A stretch of DNA of 64,000 nucleotides from Brevibacillus antibioticus (GTDB lineage: Bacteria > Bacillota > Bacilli > Brevibacillales > Brevibacillaceae), in NCBI RefSeq assembly GCF_005217615.1, contig NZ_SZNK01000001.1:6062501-6126500 (forward strand), written 5' to 3'. Within the stretch, counting starts at the first letter, position 1. Every line of letters starts with the position of its first letter. Shown piece after piece: positions 1 to 8,804 of the stretch. Under the pieces are notes generated by a model that was not told the origin of the DNA, made no database searches, and saw nothing but the letters and a program-made list of their open reading frames with translations. A program made the position numbers and the translations under genes.

Positions 1-722
1 GCAGATAGTTCAAATTCTTTCTCGAGTCCACTGATCATTTTAATAACAAGAAGAGCATCGTCACCAGTTGGATTTGGTTGTGGTTCTGGTTGTGGTTCTG
101 GTTGTGGTTCCGGTTCCGGTTCCGGTTCCGGCTCAGGCTCAGGATTGGGAGTGGAATTGACTTTCTCCATCATTTCCATTTCGCCAATAGTCACAAACTT
201 TCGAGAACCGTTGTTCGCGGTAATATTAATACGGTATTTGTTAAACGAAGTCTGGTTCGAGAAAGTAAATTCTTTTATTTTACCCATTGCCCAATCGGTT
301 ACACCAGTTTGAGTATCAAGAACTACCCAATTTGTTCCATCCCAGCCTTCAAACGTCCATGTTTTCGGTTGCTCCTTAACACCATCAATATTATTCTTTC
401 GCGGTTTAAGTGTATATTTTTCGATTTTTACAGGATTATTGAATTCATAGGCTACCCAGCCTGTTAAAGCACCTTCAGCACTGCACCAACCGTACATTGC
501 ATCGGAATCATCGAAAGCATGAAAAGGTTGATGATTGTTCACACTCCAAATACTACTAGCAGTAACAGTTCCACTAGGAGCAGTATTGCTTGTCATAGTA
601 GGGATCAAATCCCCAGAATAATGATCTTCTTCTGCAAGCACAATTCCCTGACCAGAAAATAAAACAGAAAACATAAGTGCAAAGCTTAGAAACGGTTTGG
701 TGATTTTTTTTGCAAAAATCAT
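1..722 (-). CDS. Secreted discoidin-like (F5/8 type C) protein with Pro-Glu/Gln linker, partial at its 3' end
   Basis: The frame is open from an ATG at 722 to the window edge, preceded by AGGAGG about 5 bases upstream, so the N-terminus is complete and the C-terminus is missing. Residues 1-30 are a signal peptide (KK, hydrophobic core, ending near VLAEE). Residues about 45-185 resemble a discoidin/F5-8C sugar-binding domain: WSVNNHQPFHAFDD, GWVAYEF, KTWTFEGWDGTNW, FNKYRINI and IGEMEMM are the usual landmarks. A run of alternating Pro with Glu or Gln follows (minus strand of about 70-150), then the start of a new domain (ALLVIKMISGLEKEFELS). Probably a secreted or wall-associated carbohydrate-binding protein; partner and role unknown. 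The domain assignment is from pattern memory. Confidence 0.75.
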   Translation of the reverse strand, partial: MIFAKKITKPFLSFALMFSVLFSGQGIVLAEEDHYSGDLIPTMTSNTAPSGTVTASSIWSVNNHQPFHAFDDSDAMYGWCSAEGALTGWVAYEFNNPVKIEKYTLKPRKNNIDGVKEQPKTWTFEGWDGTNWVVLDTQTGVTDWAMGKIKEFTFSNQTSFNKYRINITANNGSRKFVTIGEMEMMEKVNSTPNPEPEPEPEPEPEPQPEPQPEPQPNPTGDDALLVIKMISGLEKEFELS

Positions 723-867
723 TATGGTCCTCCTTTAATTTCTAAAAATGGATAATTACCCTTAGGAATATATTACATTCTGATGTTTTGGGCAAAACAG
801 TAAAAGGAATAAATTCAAGTATAAGGAACAATCGGTTAAAAAAATCAATATATGCTCAAAAAACAAC

Positions 868-898
868 AAACCCGTCCCTGTTTTGAGGAGACGGGTTT
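868..898 (-). terminator. Hairpin with T-tract on the minus-strand side
   Basis: A perfect 9-bp stem AAACCCGTC/GACGGGTTT (868-876 and 890-898). On the minus strand it is followed by a T-rich run, so it would stop leftward transcription. No minus-strand gene lies immediately to its right. The rest of 723-979 holds no convincing gene. Confidence 0.6.
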
Positions 899-979
899 GC
901 CTAAACAGCAATATCAAGATCAAAGGCATTTGCATAGTATGCACCACGTGCATTTTTTATCCTTTATTGTTGATAAGGA

Positions 980-2755
980 ATGGCTGACTGTATTTCTACA
1001 AGAAAGGGTGAATCCAATTTGGCTTGCCCATTTTTTCAGCCCGCAGTCGAATATGATACGGGAGGGACATCTCCATCCAGCATTACATCTGCTGACTTTA
1101 ATGGAGACGGTTTAATAGACCTAGCCGTAGTGAATATTGGGTCCAACGATGTTTCTATTCTTATCAACAACGGTTCCGGCGTGTTTTCCGTATCGCAAAC
1201 GATAACCTTCAATACTTTGTTCCCTGGGTCTTTATTAGGGCAAATTGCAGCAGCAGATTTTAATGGAGATGGCCACATTGATTTGGCTGTAACGGATCAA
1301 ACTCCCAATGACCGCGTTTTTATCCTTTTGAATAACGGGGATGGCACCTTTGCTGCACCTGTAGCTTATAGTACAGGTGTGTTTCCTGCTGTTTCGCAAT
1401 CTTTTGCTATTGCTACAGGGGACTTTGATGGTGTAAACGGTGTGGACTTAGCTATAGCAAATGTAGGCCAAATTACAGGAACTAGCTTCATTACTGTCTT
1501 GTTGAATAATGGATCAGGTGTATTTACCATGGCGCCAGGAAGTCCTTTTGCCACTACCCCTGGTTTGGCCCCTTTTGATATTGTAGCGGCCGACTTTAAT
1601 GGGGATGGCAAGCTTGATCTGGCCACTGCCAATCGGGACACGAATGATATAACGATATTTAACGGGAATGGGGACGGTACGTTCCAAACTCCTGGAGTGA
1701 GTTTCTCTGTACTTCCAGGGGGATCATCCCCCCTTAGCCTTGTAGCAGCTGACTTAAATGGTGATGGGTCTATCGATATTGCTGTCGCTAATATTGCTAC
1801 GAGTAATGTAACCGTCTTTCTAAACAATGGATTCGGTTCTTTTACAGAAGCAGCAGGGAGTCCCTTTCCCTTGGGCACTGATGCCTTTCCTTTTGATATA
1901 ACAGCGGCGGACTTTAATTGTGATGGAGCCATTGATTTGGCTACCCCAAATGCAGGTTCTGATAACGTTTCTGTACTTATAAACAACGGGTCAGGAGGGT
2001 TCTCGACTCCCTTTCAATTCCCTACAGGAGCAGGTCCTTTCAGCATTACAGTAGCTGATTTTAACGGAGACGGAAGAGTTGACATCGCTACTGCAAACGA
2101 GGATTCGGGCAATGTTTCTGTTTTGCTAAATGGCTGCGTGCAGCCACCAACCTGCCCGCCTGACATGGTAGTACCCTGCCCGATCGTAAACTATCCAACA
2201 CCTGTTGCCACCTGCCCCTGAGTCACAGTTACCTGTTCTCCGCCTTCTGGCTCCCTTTTTCCAGTGGGGGATACTGTTGTCACCTGTACAGCACAAGATA
2301 TATTTGGGAATACGGAAGTATGTTCATTTACCATCACGGTTATTGACGAGCCTCCAACCATCACTTGCCCTGAGGATATCACAGTCCCTGTTTTACCAGG
2401 GCGAACTTCCGCTACGGTTACCTATGAAGTCACTGCCACTGATACTTGTGGGGTAACCTCGATTACCTGTCATGGGATGACACGGTCCTTTTCTCCCCCT
2501 GCCCCCATTGCAGTTGCAACTTTTACCATGGACTTTCCTGTAGGAATGACAATGCTCACCTGCACAGCCAGGGATCAGTCAGGAAATACGGCCTCATGCA
2601 GCTTTGTGGTTACCGTCACCTTTGGAGCCCCCAATAGTATTCAACCGGAAATCATTCGCGTAAAAAAAGTGTATGATTGGGTTGTCCTTCAATCTAATTT
2701 TAGGCTCATACTGGATTTGAATCAGAGTCGTGATGATCAAGGTAATCAAAAATGA
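980..2755 (+). pseudogene. VCBS/FG-GAP repeat protein with HYR domains, interrupted by an in-frame TGA
   Basis: One continuous frame runs from ATG 980 to 2755, apart from a single TGA at 2219-2221. The first 413 codons carry seven FG-GAP/VCBS-type repeats, each with a DFNGDGxxDLA-like calcium-binding loop followed by VSxLxNNGxGxF. Two HYR-like modules follow (CPPDMVVPC... and CPEDITVPV...), with paired cysteines, and the TGA falls inside the first of them. Downstream residues continue the HYR domain in the same frame, so the stop looks like a recent nonsense change (or sequencing error or readthrough). The tail has a KVYDWVV motif. The start is weakly supported: AAGGA abuts the ATG, and an in-frame TAA lies just upstream. 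No signal peptide is seen, unusual for this architecture. If the stop is real, the product ends at 2221. Confidence 0.7.
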
Positions 2756-2758
2756 TGG

Positions 2759-2786
2759 AACCCGTCACCTTACAAAGGGACGGGTT
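2759..2786 (+). terminator. Rho-independent terminator of the VCBS gene
   Basis: Stem AACCCGT/ACGGGTT followed by TTCTTCG immediately after the stop codon of the VCBS/HYR gene. The stem sequence is almost the same as that of the hairpin at 868-898. Confidence 0.65.
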
Positions 2787-2819
2787 TTCTTCGTTGTGTA
2801 TGGCTTAATGGATACTGCT

Positions 2820-4637
2820 TCATTTCTTTAACCGATATGGAACCGTAGCAATTTTTACATCTTGGCGGGCGAATAAATACGCGCGGATCAATAGACTCGT
2901 CTGGTTATGAAGTAAGTTATGCCACCAGCGCTTGGTAATAAACTGTGGAATCATGACAGTAACGTGGTCCGTTTCTGCCTTTTTCCACTCAACCGTATCA
3001 ATAAACTTAAACAAAGGTCTGATGATACTGCGATAATGTGAACGCAGGACAATCAAACGTACTCCGGGATTCCAGAGATCCCATTTTTCCTCCATTTTTT
3101 TCATGTCCTCATCACTGAATCCGACGTAGACCGCGACAATGTCGTCTGATAAGGATTGTGCATAACTAATGGTGTTTTTCACAACCTGCGAAATCCCAGC
3201 CACAGGAATAACGATGACACTCCCTTTTGGTTCGGGTTTGTCTGTTTCCATATCAAGTCGTAACTCATCTGCCAAATCTCTATAATGCTGATTGATCTTC
3301 CTAAAGATGAAGATGACGATAGGCAGGAACACAAAAATCGGCCATACTTGTGAGATTTTTGTAAGTAAAAAGATGAGGCAAATGGTAAGGGTCGTTAGCA
3401 TTCCTACCGTATTGATAACAAAAGGGAGTAGCCACCCGGGGGGTTTTAGGGAAATCCAGCGTTTCATCATTCCGGCTTGTGACAAGGTAAACGGTATAAA
3501 AACCCCAAGGGCATATAAAGGGATTAAGTTTTCCGTTTCTCCTTTAAACGCAATCACTAATAGGGCGGAAAGAATAGCCAAGAAAATAATCCCGTTTGAA
3601 AACCCAAGACGATCTCCCCGAACCATGAACATATTTGGCATAAATCTGTCCTTGGCAAACATAAAGGCGAGTAAAGGAAAGGCTGCAAAAGCAGTATTAG
3701 CGGCCAGGAATAAAATAAGTGCTGTAACAGCTTGGATCGAGTAATACATGATTCCTCGTCCAAAAACAGCAGAGGCGATTTGAGATACCACAGTCTCCTT
3801 TGGATTTGGTGAAATACCATATAAATAAGCCAACAGGCTAATGCCACTGAACATAACACCGAGGATGAGTCCCATCATCATAAGAGTCAATGCTGCATTT
3901 TTCGGTGCGGGGTCCTTGAAGTTTGGAATCGCATTGGATACGGCTTCTACCCCTGTTAATGCCGAACACCCTGAACTAAACGCTCTCAAGAGCAGGAATA
4001 AAGTTATACCCGGAACAACTGCCCCATATTCGGGGGGATGAGCTTGAACATTTCCAGCCAACCATTGAAACCCGCCGCCAATAATCAATACGAGAATAGC
4101 GGCAACAAACAAATAGACAGGGTACATTAAAATCGTTGCCGATTCTGTTATTCCACGTAAATTTAATACCGTTACGGTTGCAATCATGAACAAGGCAAGA
4201 AGAACGCGATGTTCATGTAGTACTGGAAATGCTGAGGTAATAGCGTCTGTAGAAGCAGACGTACTCACAGCAACTGTTAAAATGTAATCCACGAGCAAAG
4301 AGCCACCTGCAACTAGTCCAGTAGTGGTTCCCAAATTTTCCTTTGCGACAATGTATGCTCCACCACCAGTTGTATAAGCAAAGATGGTTTGGCGGTAAGA
4401 CAAAATGAGGATGGTTAAAAGCCCAACAACCGCAATGGATATGGGGATAGAGTACCACATCGCTACTGCACCCAAAGTAATTAGCACGAGAAGAATCTGT
4501 TCTGTTCCGTAAGCGACAGAAGAAAGAGCATCTGATGAAAGAACCGCCAAAGCTTTCACTTTATTTAACTTTTCTTCGGCAAGTTCACTTGATTTCATAG
4601 GTCTACCGAGTAAAAATCGCTTGAATTCTGAGATCAT
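2820..4637 (-). CDS. kimA: KimA-type potassium:proton symporter (APC superfamily)
   Basis: A 605-residue membrane protein closely matching what I recall of B. subtilis KimA (YdaO). It has the N-terminal signature LSSDALSSVAYGTEQILL, the GGGAYIVAKENLG helix, the FSSGCSALTGVEAVSNAIP segment and about 12 membrane helices to residue ~445. The cytoplasmic C-terminal domain (~445-605) resembles the universal-stress/dimerisation domain of KimA. High-affinity K+ uptake is the expected role. Start chosen at 4637 (MISEFKRF): AGGGGAA lies 6-7 bases upstream, while the in-frame ATG at 4658 lacks a good site. In B. subtilis the gene follows a c-di-AMP riboswitch; none is visible here in the 160-bp leader. 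Convergent with the VCBS gene. Confidence 0.9.
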   Translation of the reverse strand: MISEFKRFLLGRPMKSSELAEEKLNKVKALAVLSSDALSSVAYGTEQILLVLITLGAVAMWYSIPISIAVVGLLTILILSYRQTIFAYTTGGGAYIVAKENLGTTTGLVAGGSLLVDYILTVAVSTSASTDAITSAFPVLHEHRVLLALFMIATVTVLNLRGITESATILMYPVYLFVAAILVLIIGGGFQWLAGNVQAHPPEYGAVVPGITLFLLLRAFSSGCSALTGVEAVSNAIPNFKDPAPKNAALTLMMMGLILGVMFSGISLLAYLYGISPNPKETVVSQIASAVFGRGIMYYSIQAVTALILFLAANTAFAAFPLLAFMFAKDRFMPNMFMVRGDRLGFSNGIIFLAILSALLVIAFKGETENLIPLYALGVFIPFTLSQAGMMKRWISLKPPGWLLPFVINTVGMLTTLTICLIFLLTKISQVWPIFVFLPIVIFIFRKINQHYRDLADELRLDMETDKPEPKGSVIVIPVAGISQVVKNTISYAQSLSDDIVAVYVGFSDEDMKKMEEKWDLWNPGVRLIVLRSHYRSIIRPLFKFIDTVEWKKAETDHVTVMIPQFITKRWWHNLLHNQTSLLIRAYLFARQDVKIATVPYRLKK

Positions 4638-4751
4638 GTGTATTCCCCTATCTGACATTTCCCGTTAGTTTTCCCTCTATCACAATAAAATTACTCCATT
4701 CATGAAGGTCAAAAAGAAAACCGTTTTTTGTCGGAACCTGAATAAATGATG

Positions 4752-4780
4752 ATAGAATAATACAAATACCATAATGTCAA
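4752..4780 (-). promoter_or_regulatory. Possible sigma-A promoter of kimA
   Basis: On the minus strand TTGACA (4780-4775), a 17-base spacer, then TTCTAT (4757-4752). The -35 is consensus and the -10 is poor, so this is tentative. Confidence 0.35.
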
Positions 4781-4825
4781 AACTAAAAATGGACATGACA
4801 CCAACTAGATGAGGGGTGTTCCTTG

Positions 4826-5419
4826 ATGACAACAAGTAAAACGAATCCTAAGGTTGATGAATTTTTAAGCAAGGCGAAAAAGTGGAAGGCAGAATACGAA
4901 AAGCTGAGAAGTATTGTTCTTGATTGTGAGTTGACCGAAGATTTTAAGTGGATGCATCCTTGTTACACGTTTGAGAAAAAAAACATCGTTTTAATACATG
5001 GATTTAAAGAATATTGTGCGCTTCTGTTTCAAAAAGGTGCCTTGTTAAAGGATCCTCACGGGATTCTCATTCAACAAACGGAGAATGTACAGGCTGCGCG
5101 GCAGATCCGGTTCACCAATGTAGAAGAAATCATGGAAATCCAATCCATTCTAAAGGCCTATATTCAGGAAGCCATTGAAGTTGAAAAAGCCGGTTTGGAA
5201 GTGGACTTTAAAAAGCATGAAGAATACATCATTCCAGAAGAATTGCAAAATAAATGGAATGAAATCCCTGCCTTGAAAACTGCTTTTGAAGCATTGACTC
5301 CGGGACGGCAAAGAGCCTACCTTCTTCATTTTTCAGCACCCAAACAAGCCAAAACACGAGAGGCAAGGATTGAAAAATGTATGCAACAAATTCTCGATGG
5401 AAAGGGATTAAATGATTAA
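4826..5419 (+). CDS. YdeI-like protein (DUF1801 plus OmdA-type C-terminus)
   Basis: A 197-residue soluble protein matching the YdeI/OmpD-associated family. The N-terminal DUF1801 fold contains LTEDFKWMHPCYTF, NIVLIHGFKEYCALLFQKGAL and the QIRFTNVEEI block. The C-terminal helical module carries LTPGRQRAYLLHFSAPKQAKTREARI. Function is not established; DUF1801 proteins are distantly linked to iron-cluster and stress proteins by fold only. ATG 4826 is preferred over TTG 4823: GAGGGG is about 9 bases upstream and the N-terminus TTSKTNPKVDEFL fits the family. It stands alone and is divergent from kimA. Confidence 0.85.
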   Translation: MTTSKTNPKVDEFLSKAKKWKAEYEKLRSIVLDCELTEDFKWMHPCYTFEKKNIVLIHGFKEYCALLFQKGALLKDPHGILIQQTENVQAARQIRFTNVEEIMEIQSILKAYIQEAIEVEKAGLEVDFKKHEEYIIPEELQNKWNEIPALKTAFEALTPGRQRAYLLHFSAPKQAKTREARIEKCMQQILDGKGLND

Positions 5420-5441
5420 GATATTTGATGAAGAAATGGCG

Positions 5442-5471
5442 AAAAAGAGGCGGGAGAACCGCCTCTTTTTT
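5442..5471. terminator. Bidirectional terminator
   Basis: AAAAAGAGGCGG/CCGCCTCTTTTTT stem with T-tracts on both strands, between the convergent YdeI-like and DUF2785 genes. Confidence 0.85.
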
Positions 5472-5496
5472 GATTTTGTTTGCGTTTCATTAGATA

Positions 5497-6318
5497 TCAG
5501 GAATAGTATACTTTTTCTATTTTAAATAATGTCTGCTCGATGGTTGGGCAGAGATCGGCATCTCCTTTGTAAAATTTCAAGCGGAAGTACAAGCTCTTCA
5601 AAAAATTCTTTATATTGATTTTTTGTTTAAAGGCAGGCAGAAATTCGGAACTCTTATCCACATCACCAAAACTTTGAATCCATTGCTCTACATGACTCTG
5701 GCTGAGCATTTTTCTATTCAGAATGCTAACAATGGCTGTTACCATTCTCTCATCTTCCCCATCGGAGTAAATTCGATCGGTTATGGTCACCTTTTCGTAA
5801 ATCAAATCGAGGATGGTTATGAGGTCACTTTTATCCAACTCGGAACATTGAGCTAAATCGTCTAATGCATCCGCTGCATGGGCTATGGCATGAGCCCAGC
5901 CTTTTTCTTCATCATATCCTCGGTAATCTCGCTCTTCTCGTACGGTGAAAAATACTTTCTCTTTTATCTCATGGATGTTCTCGCTGGAGAGAAAGGGTGA
6001 TTCTCTATGTCGCATGAGGAGTAGTGGTATGACTAGCATAGAGAAAGAGCGGGTAAAGACAGAGTCTGCATTTGTTTCACCAAGCTTAAAAAGCAAATGG
6101 TTTTTATCTAGAATGATTGGTATCAGTTGTTCTAGTTCGTTTGTGGTTAGCGAATTACCAGGAATCCAATGTGATAAGGTTGTATAGATGAGGTCATCAC
6201 GTAATGTGGAATCCAAAGAACCAATTTCGTTTATCATTTCTAATACGAATGGAAATGTATCGGATGGTGCTTGGTAGCCATTTTCTTTTATGAATAGTAG
6301 CTTTTCTTTTACAGTCAT
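5497..6318 (-). CDS. DUF2785 protein
   Basis: A 273-residue, mostly helical soluble protein of the DUF2785 family, recognised from the block ERDYRGYDEEKGWAHAIAHAADALDDLAQ and the surrounding alpha-helical repeats. The conserved KGWAHAxAHAAD stretch suggests a ligand- or metal-binding site, but no activity is known to me. The ATG at 6318 has a GGGGG ribosome site 8 bases upstream. An alternative GTG at 6333 would sit inside that site and is rejected. Single gene between a bidirectional terminator and the divergent sigma-factor operon. Confidence 0.85.
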   Translation of the reverse strand: MTVKEKLLFIKENGYQAPSDTFPFVLEMINEIGSLDSTLRDDLIYTTLSHWIPGNSLTTNELEQLIPIILDKNHLLFKLGETNADSVFTRSFSMLVIPLLLMRHRESPFLSSENIHEIKEKVFFTVREERDYRGYDEEKGWAHAIAHAADALDDLAQCSELDKSDLITILDLIYEKVTITDRIYSDGEDERMVTAIVSILNRKMLSQSHVEQWIQSFGDVDKSSEFLPAFKQKINIKNFLKSLYFRLKFYKGDADLCPTIEQTLFKIEKVYYS

Positions 6319-6533
6319 TTTACACGCCCCCACACTTTATTTTTCGAACTGACTTTGTGGATTTACTTAGTCATTTTTTATTTCGACATAAATAAGTGAT
6401 CAACCTCCAAAACATGGGAAGTTCTGACTGTGGTGGGGTGAGAGGTAGCAAAAAAAATACGAAGAGAACCGAACCTTTTTTCGATCGAGAGACAATATAG
6501 GGTGTAAGCTGCTTACTCAGGAGGGCCCTCTGA

Positions 6534-7109
6534 ATGGAAAATGAAGAGATGTACCAATTACTTATACAAATGAAAGAGGGTGATGAACAGGCATTTCATA
6601 CGATGTATGATGCCACCTTTCAGGACGTCTACCGGACTGTCTCCTTTCTGATAGATCATAAGCAGGATCGGGAAGATGTCATGAATGAAATCTATATGCA
6701 AATGTGGACCTCACTTGGTAATTACGATACGAACCGTCCTTTCCAGTTTTGGCTGCATGGCCTGGTAATCCGTCAAGTGCAGAGATTTCGGGTCAAGAGC
6801 TGGAGGAGATTCCGCATTTTTGAACGCATCCGTGCCTTCTCCCACGAAGAGTCTTATTGGGATGAACATACTGCGTTGATGGATGCTACAAACCAAGTGA
6901 TATCCCAGTCCATACGAAAACTGACCGACAAACAGCGGACAGTGATTATCTTTCGCTTTTATCACGACTATACTCTTGAGGAAATTGCGACCTTGCTCGA
7001 TATTCCGCTGGGTACAGTCAAGTCCAGATATCATGCTGGCCTCCAGGCACTTCGAAGAAACTTAGGGAATCTGCCCCTGGAAAGGATGGTAAAGATCAAT
7101 GACTATTGA
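6534..7109 (+). CDS. ECF-type RNA polymerase sigma factor
   Basis: At 191 residues it has the usual ECF size. Region 2 is at about 10-85 (EQAFHTMYDATFQDVYRTVSFL, then DREDVMNEIYMQMW, the -10 recognition helix). Region 4 is at about 120-180 (LTDKQRTVIIFRFYHDYTLEEIATLLDIPLGTVKSRYHAGLQALRR, a helix-turn-helix for -35 contact). The start has AGGAGGG 8 bases upstream. The stop overlaps the next gene by 11 bases, the usual arrangement for a sigma factor and its membrane-bound regulator. I cannot place it in a named group such as SigM, SigV or SigY. The upstream GAACCTTTT stretch near 6471 could be part of an autoregulated promoter, but no convincing -10 follows. Confidence 0.9.
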   Translation: MENEEMYQLLIQMKEGDEQAFHTMYDATFQDVYRTVSFLIDHKQDREDVMNEIYMQMWTSLGNYDTNRPFQFWLHGLVIRQVQRFRVKSWRRFRIFERIRAFSHEESYWDEHTALMDATNQVISQSIRKLTDKQRTVIIFRFYHDYTLEEIATLLDIPLGTVKSRYHAGLQALRRNLGNLPLERMVKINDY

Positions 7110-8163
7110 ACACAAAATCCGAGAACATCTGCACGAAGAGGCAGAAACGATGGAGTGCCCGCCGGCCATTTCCAAACGAATCGAACAATCCTATTCTCAC
7201 TATTTGCAACGAAAAAGGAGCGAAATAACCATGAAAAAACGATTAATTGGTGGAATTGTTGCTGCTGCGATTTTGATCCCAACCGCAGCATTTGCGGCCC
7301 CTACTGTAATTGACATGCTTACTCGAGCACCAATGACTTCTGAACAAGTCAAGCTGGATGAGGCTGGGAAAGCAACACTTGAGAAGCTGTATAGCGCATT
7401 TCCCGAAACAAGATCGTTTGAGATTATCGAGGCTAGCTACCTTGGAGACCCCAATGATTCAACCAAAAAGGTCCAACTAAGCATCGTCCTGCAGGAAAAG
7501 GGAGGAACCGGCAAAAAGTTAACCCTCCATACAAACGGTATTACGGATGTGATTCAAGACCTGACTCAAGAGAATTGGGAGCCTAAGGAGAAGCCACTCA
7601 TTACTTTACCCGATCAGGAAATCAAGGGGAAGGTAGATCAGCTCATTGATAAATTGTATGGCAACATCAAAGATTACGAAGTTGCCATAGAGCAAATGGA
7701 GAATCCAAATGAAAAAACATTTATCTTGAATTACACCAAGAAGGGATCAGAGGGAGAGGGTTACCAAGTATTTGTTCAGGGGAATAGAATTAGTCTTGCT
7801 CCGGTAGATTTTGAACCATCAAACAATAAAGTAGAAGGATTTTTCTCTTTTAATGGTAAGCCTGATTATACCGCTGATACCATTTTAAACGATGAAAAAC
7901 TGCTAGCTTTACTAAAAATGAGCGCGACGGAGTTAAAAGAAGAACTAGCCAAAGGGAAAACGGTTGTCGAGATTGCAGCATCTAAAAATGTCTCAAGACA
8001 ACAAGTGATCGATGTGATTGGAAGAACAATGGCTGAAGGACAACTTCAAGACGGAAAAAATAAAGTAACGATCAGCGATGAATTACTGAAACAAATGATA
8101 AAAGACGGTGAACAAAAAATCATACCCATAATTGAACACAAAACGGAAACAGAATGGAAGTAA
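7099..8163 (+). CDS. Membrane-anchored putative anti-sigma factor
   Basis: A 354-residue protein translationally coupled to the sigma factor (11-base overlap, AAAGGATGG upstream). Residues 1-48 are a charged cytoplasmic segment suited to binding a sigma factor. Residues ~50-70 form a single membrane segment (GGIVAAAILIPTAAFAAP), and the remainder is extracellular. Near residues 275-315 it has LKMSATELKEELAKGKTVVEIAASKNVS, a motif I know from secreted Bacillales proteins of unknown function. No zinc-binding HxxxCxxC anti-sigma motif is present, so it would be a non-ZAS type. The anti-sigma role is inferred from position and topology. Confidence 0.7.
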   Translation: MTIEHKIREHLHEEAETMECPPAISKRIEQSYSHYLQRKRSEITMKKRLIGGIVAAAILIPTAAFAAPTVIDMLTRAPMTSEQVKLDEAGKATLEKLYSAFPETRSFEIIEASYLGDPNDSTKKVQLSIVLQEKGGTGKKLTLHTNGITDVIQDLTQENWEPKEKPLITLPDQEIKGKVDQLIDKLYGNIKDYEVAIEQMENPNEKTFILNYTKKGSEGEGYQVFVQGNRISLAPVDFEPSNNKVEGFFSFNGKPDYTADTILNDEKLLALLKMSATELKEELAKGKTVVEIAASKNVSRQQVIDVIGRTMAEGQLQDGKNKVTISDELLKQMIKDGEQKIIPIIEHKTETEWK

Positions 8164-8168
8164 TAGAG

Positions 8169-8194
8169 AAGAGGCGGGGAACCGTCTCTTTTTT
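8169..8194 (+). terminator. Terminator of the sigma-factor operon
   Basis: AAGAGGCGG/CCGTCTCTT stem (one G-T pair) followed by TTTTCTT. Confidence 0.75.
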
Positions 8195-8345
8195 CTTACC
8201 CGTTGTGGGCACCAGCGCAAGCTCGACTATCATGAAAAATAAAGTTGTGCTTCCGCCTACGGGAAGATTCATCATGGCTACGTATACTGTAGCGTATCAT
8301 ACCATTTGACTTCACTCTCAAGCCAATCGAAAGGAGAGGTCGACC

Positions 8346-8717
8346 GTGGCAATTGGACAGACGACTCGGGTCAGTTTGCCGTACCCCTCAACATGGGATG
8401 TTTTCGCTAGCTTTGGTGGAAGACCCACCACGTTAGGCACTTTAGTAATTTCCGCTGTCTCGAATGGCAGGGTCAGTGGAACCGTTAATTTCCGAGGTAC
8501 CCCGATTCCCATACAAGGAAGCTGGGATGAGAGGAGTAGGCAAATCACGATTGAATCACCTTATGCCAATTTTGTTGGTACCTTTGCTTACAAAGACGAG
8601 TTAACGTTAGGATTGCGCCATTATGTATTACGAGGAAACGTTCGAATGAAGCCCCCATCTATACGAGCAGGAGAAGTGGGAACATGGACGGCGGTCACGA
8701 ATATACCGCGTGTCTGA
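8346..8717 (+). CDS. Uncharacterised small beta-rich protein
   Basis: 123 residues, not recognised. GTG start with AAGGAGAGG 6-7 bases upstream, so translation is well supported. There is no signal peptide or membrane segment. The sequence alternates polar and hydrophobic residues with many Gly, Thr and Val (LGTLVISAVSNGRVSGTVNFRG, ITIESPYANFVGTF), which suggests a beta-barrel or lipocalin-like sheet. It stands alone between two terminators. Function unknown. Confidence 0.65.
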   Translation: MAIGQTTRVSLPYPSTWDVFASFGGRPTTLGTLVISAVSNGRVSGTVNFRGTPIPIQGSWDERSRQITIESPYANFVGTFAYKDELTLGLRHYVLRGNVRMKPPSIRAGEVGTWTAVTNIPRV

Positions 8718-8744
8718 TTCAGATCTTGCTTCCATTACGAGAAT

Positions 8745-8780
8745 GAGGCACCTTCCTGTTAGAATAAGGTGCCTCCTTTT
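8745..8780. terminator. Terminator between convergent genes
   Basis: Perfect 10-bp stem GAGGCACCTT/AAGGTGCCTC (8745-8754, 8766-8775) followed by CTTTTG. Confidence 0.8.
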
Positions 8781-8804
8781 GTGATTACGGCCACAGGTGA
8801 TAGC

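Noticed and set aside
70-160. CRISPR-like or tandem repeat array
   Set aside because: The short GGTTCC/GGTTGT repeats are the codons of the Pro-Glu/Gln linker on the minus strand; no spacers.
78-467. 129-residue plus-strand frame rich in Trp, Phe and Arg
   Set aside because: Reverse shadow of the discoidin-like gene; low-complexity product and no ribosome site.
4638-4822. c-di-AMP riboswitch upstream of kimA
   Set aside because: B. subtilis kimA has one, but this leader is short and AT-rich and shows none of the conserved riboswitch blocks.
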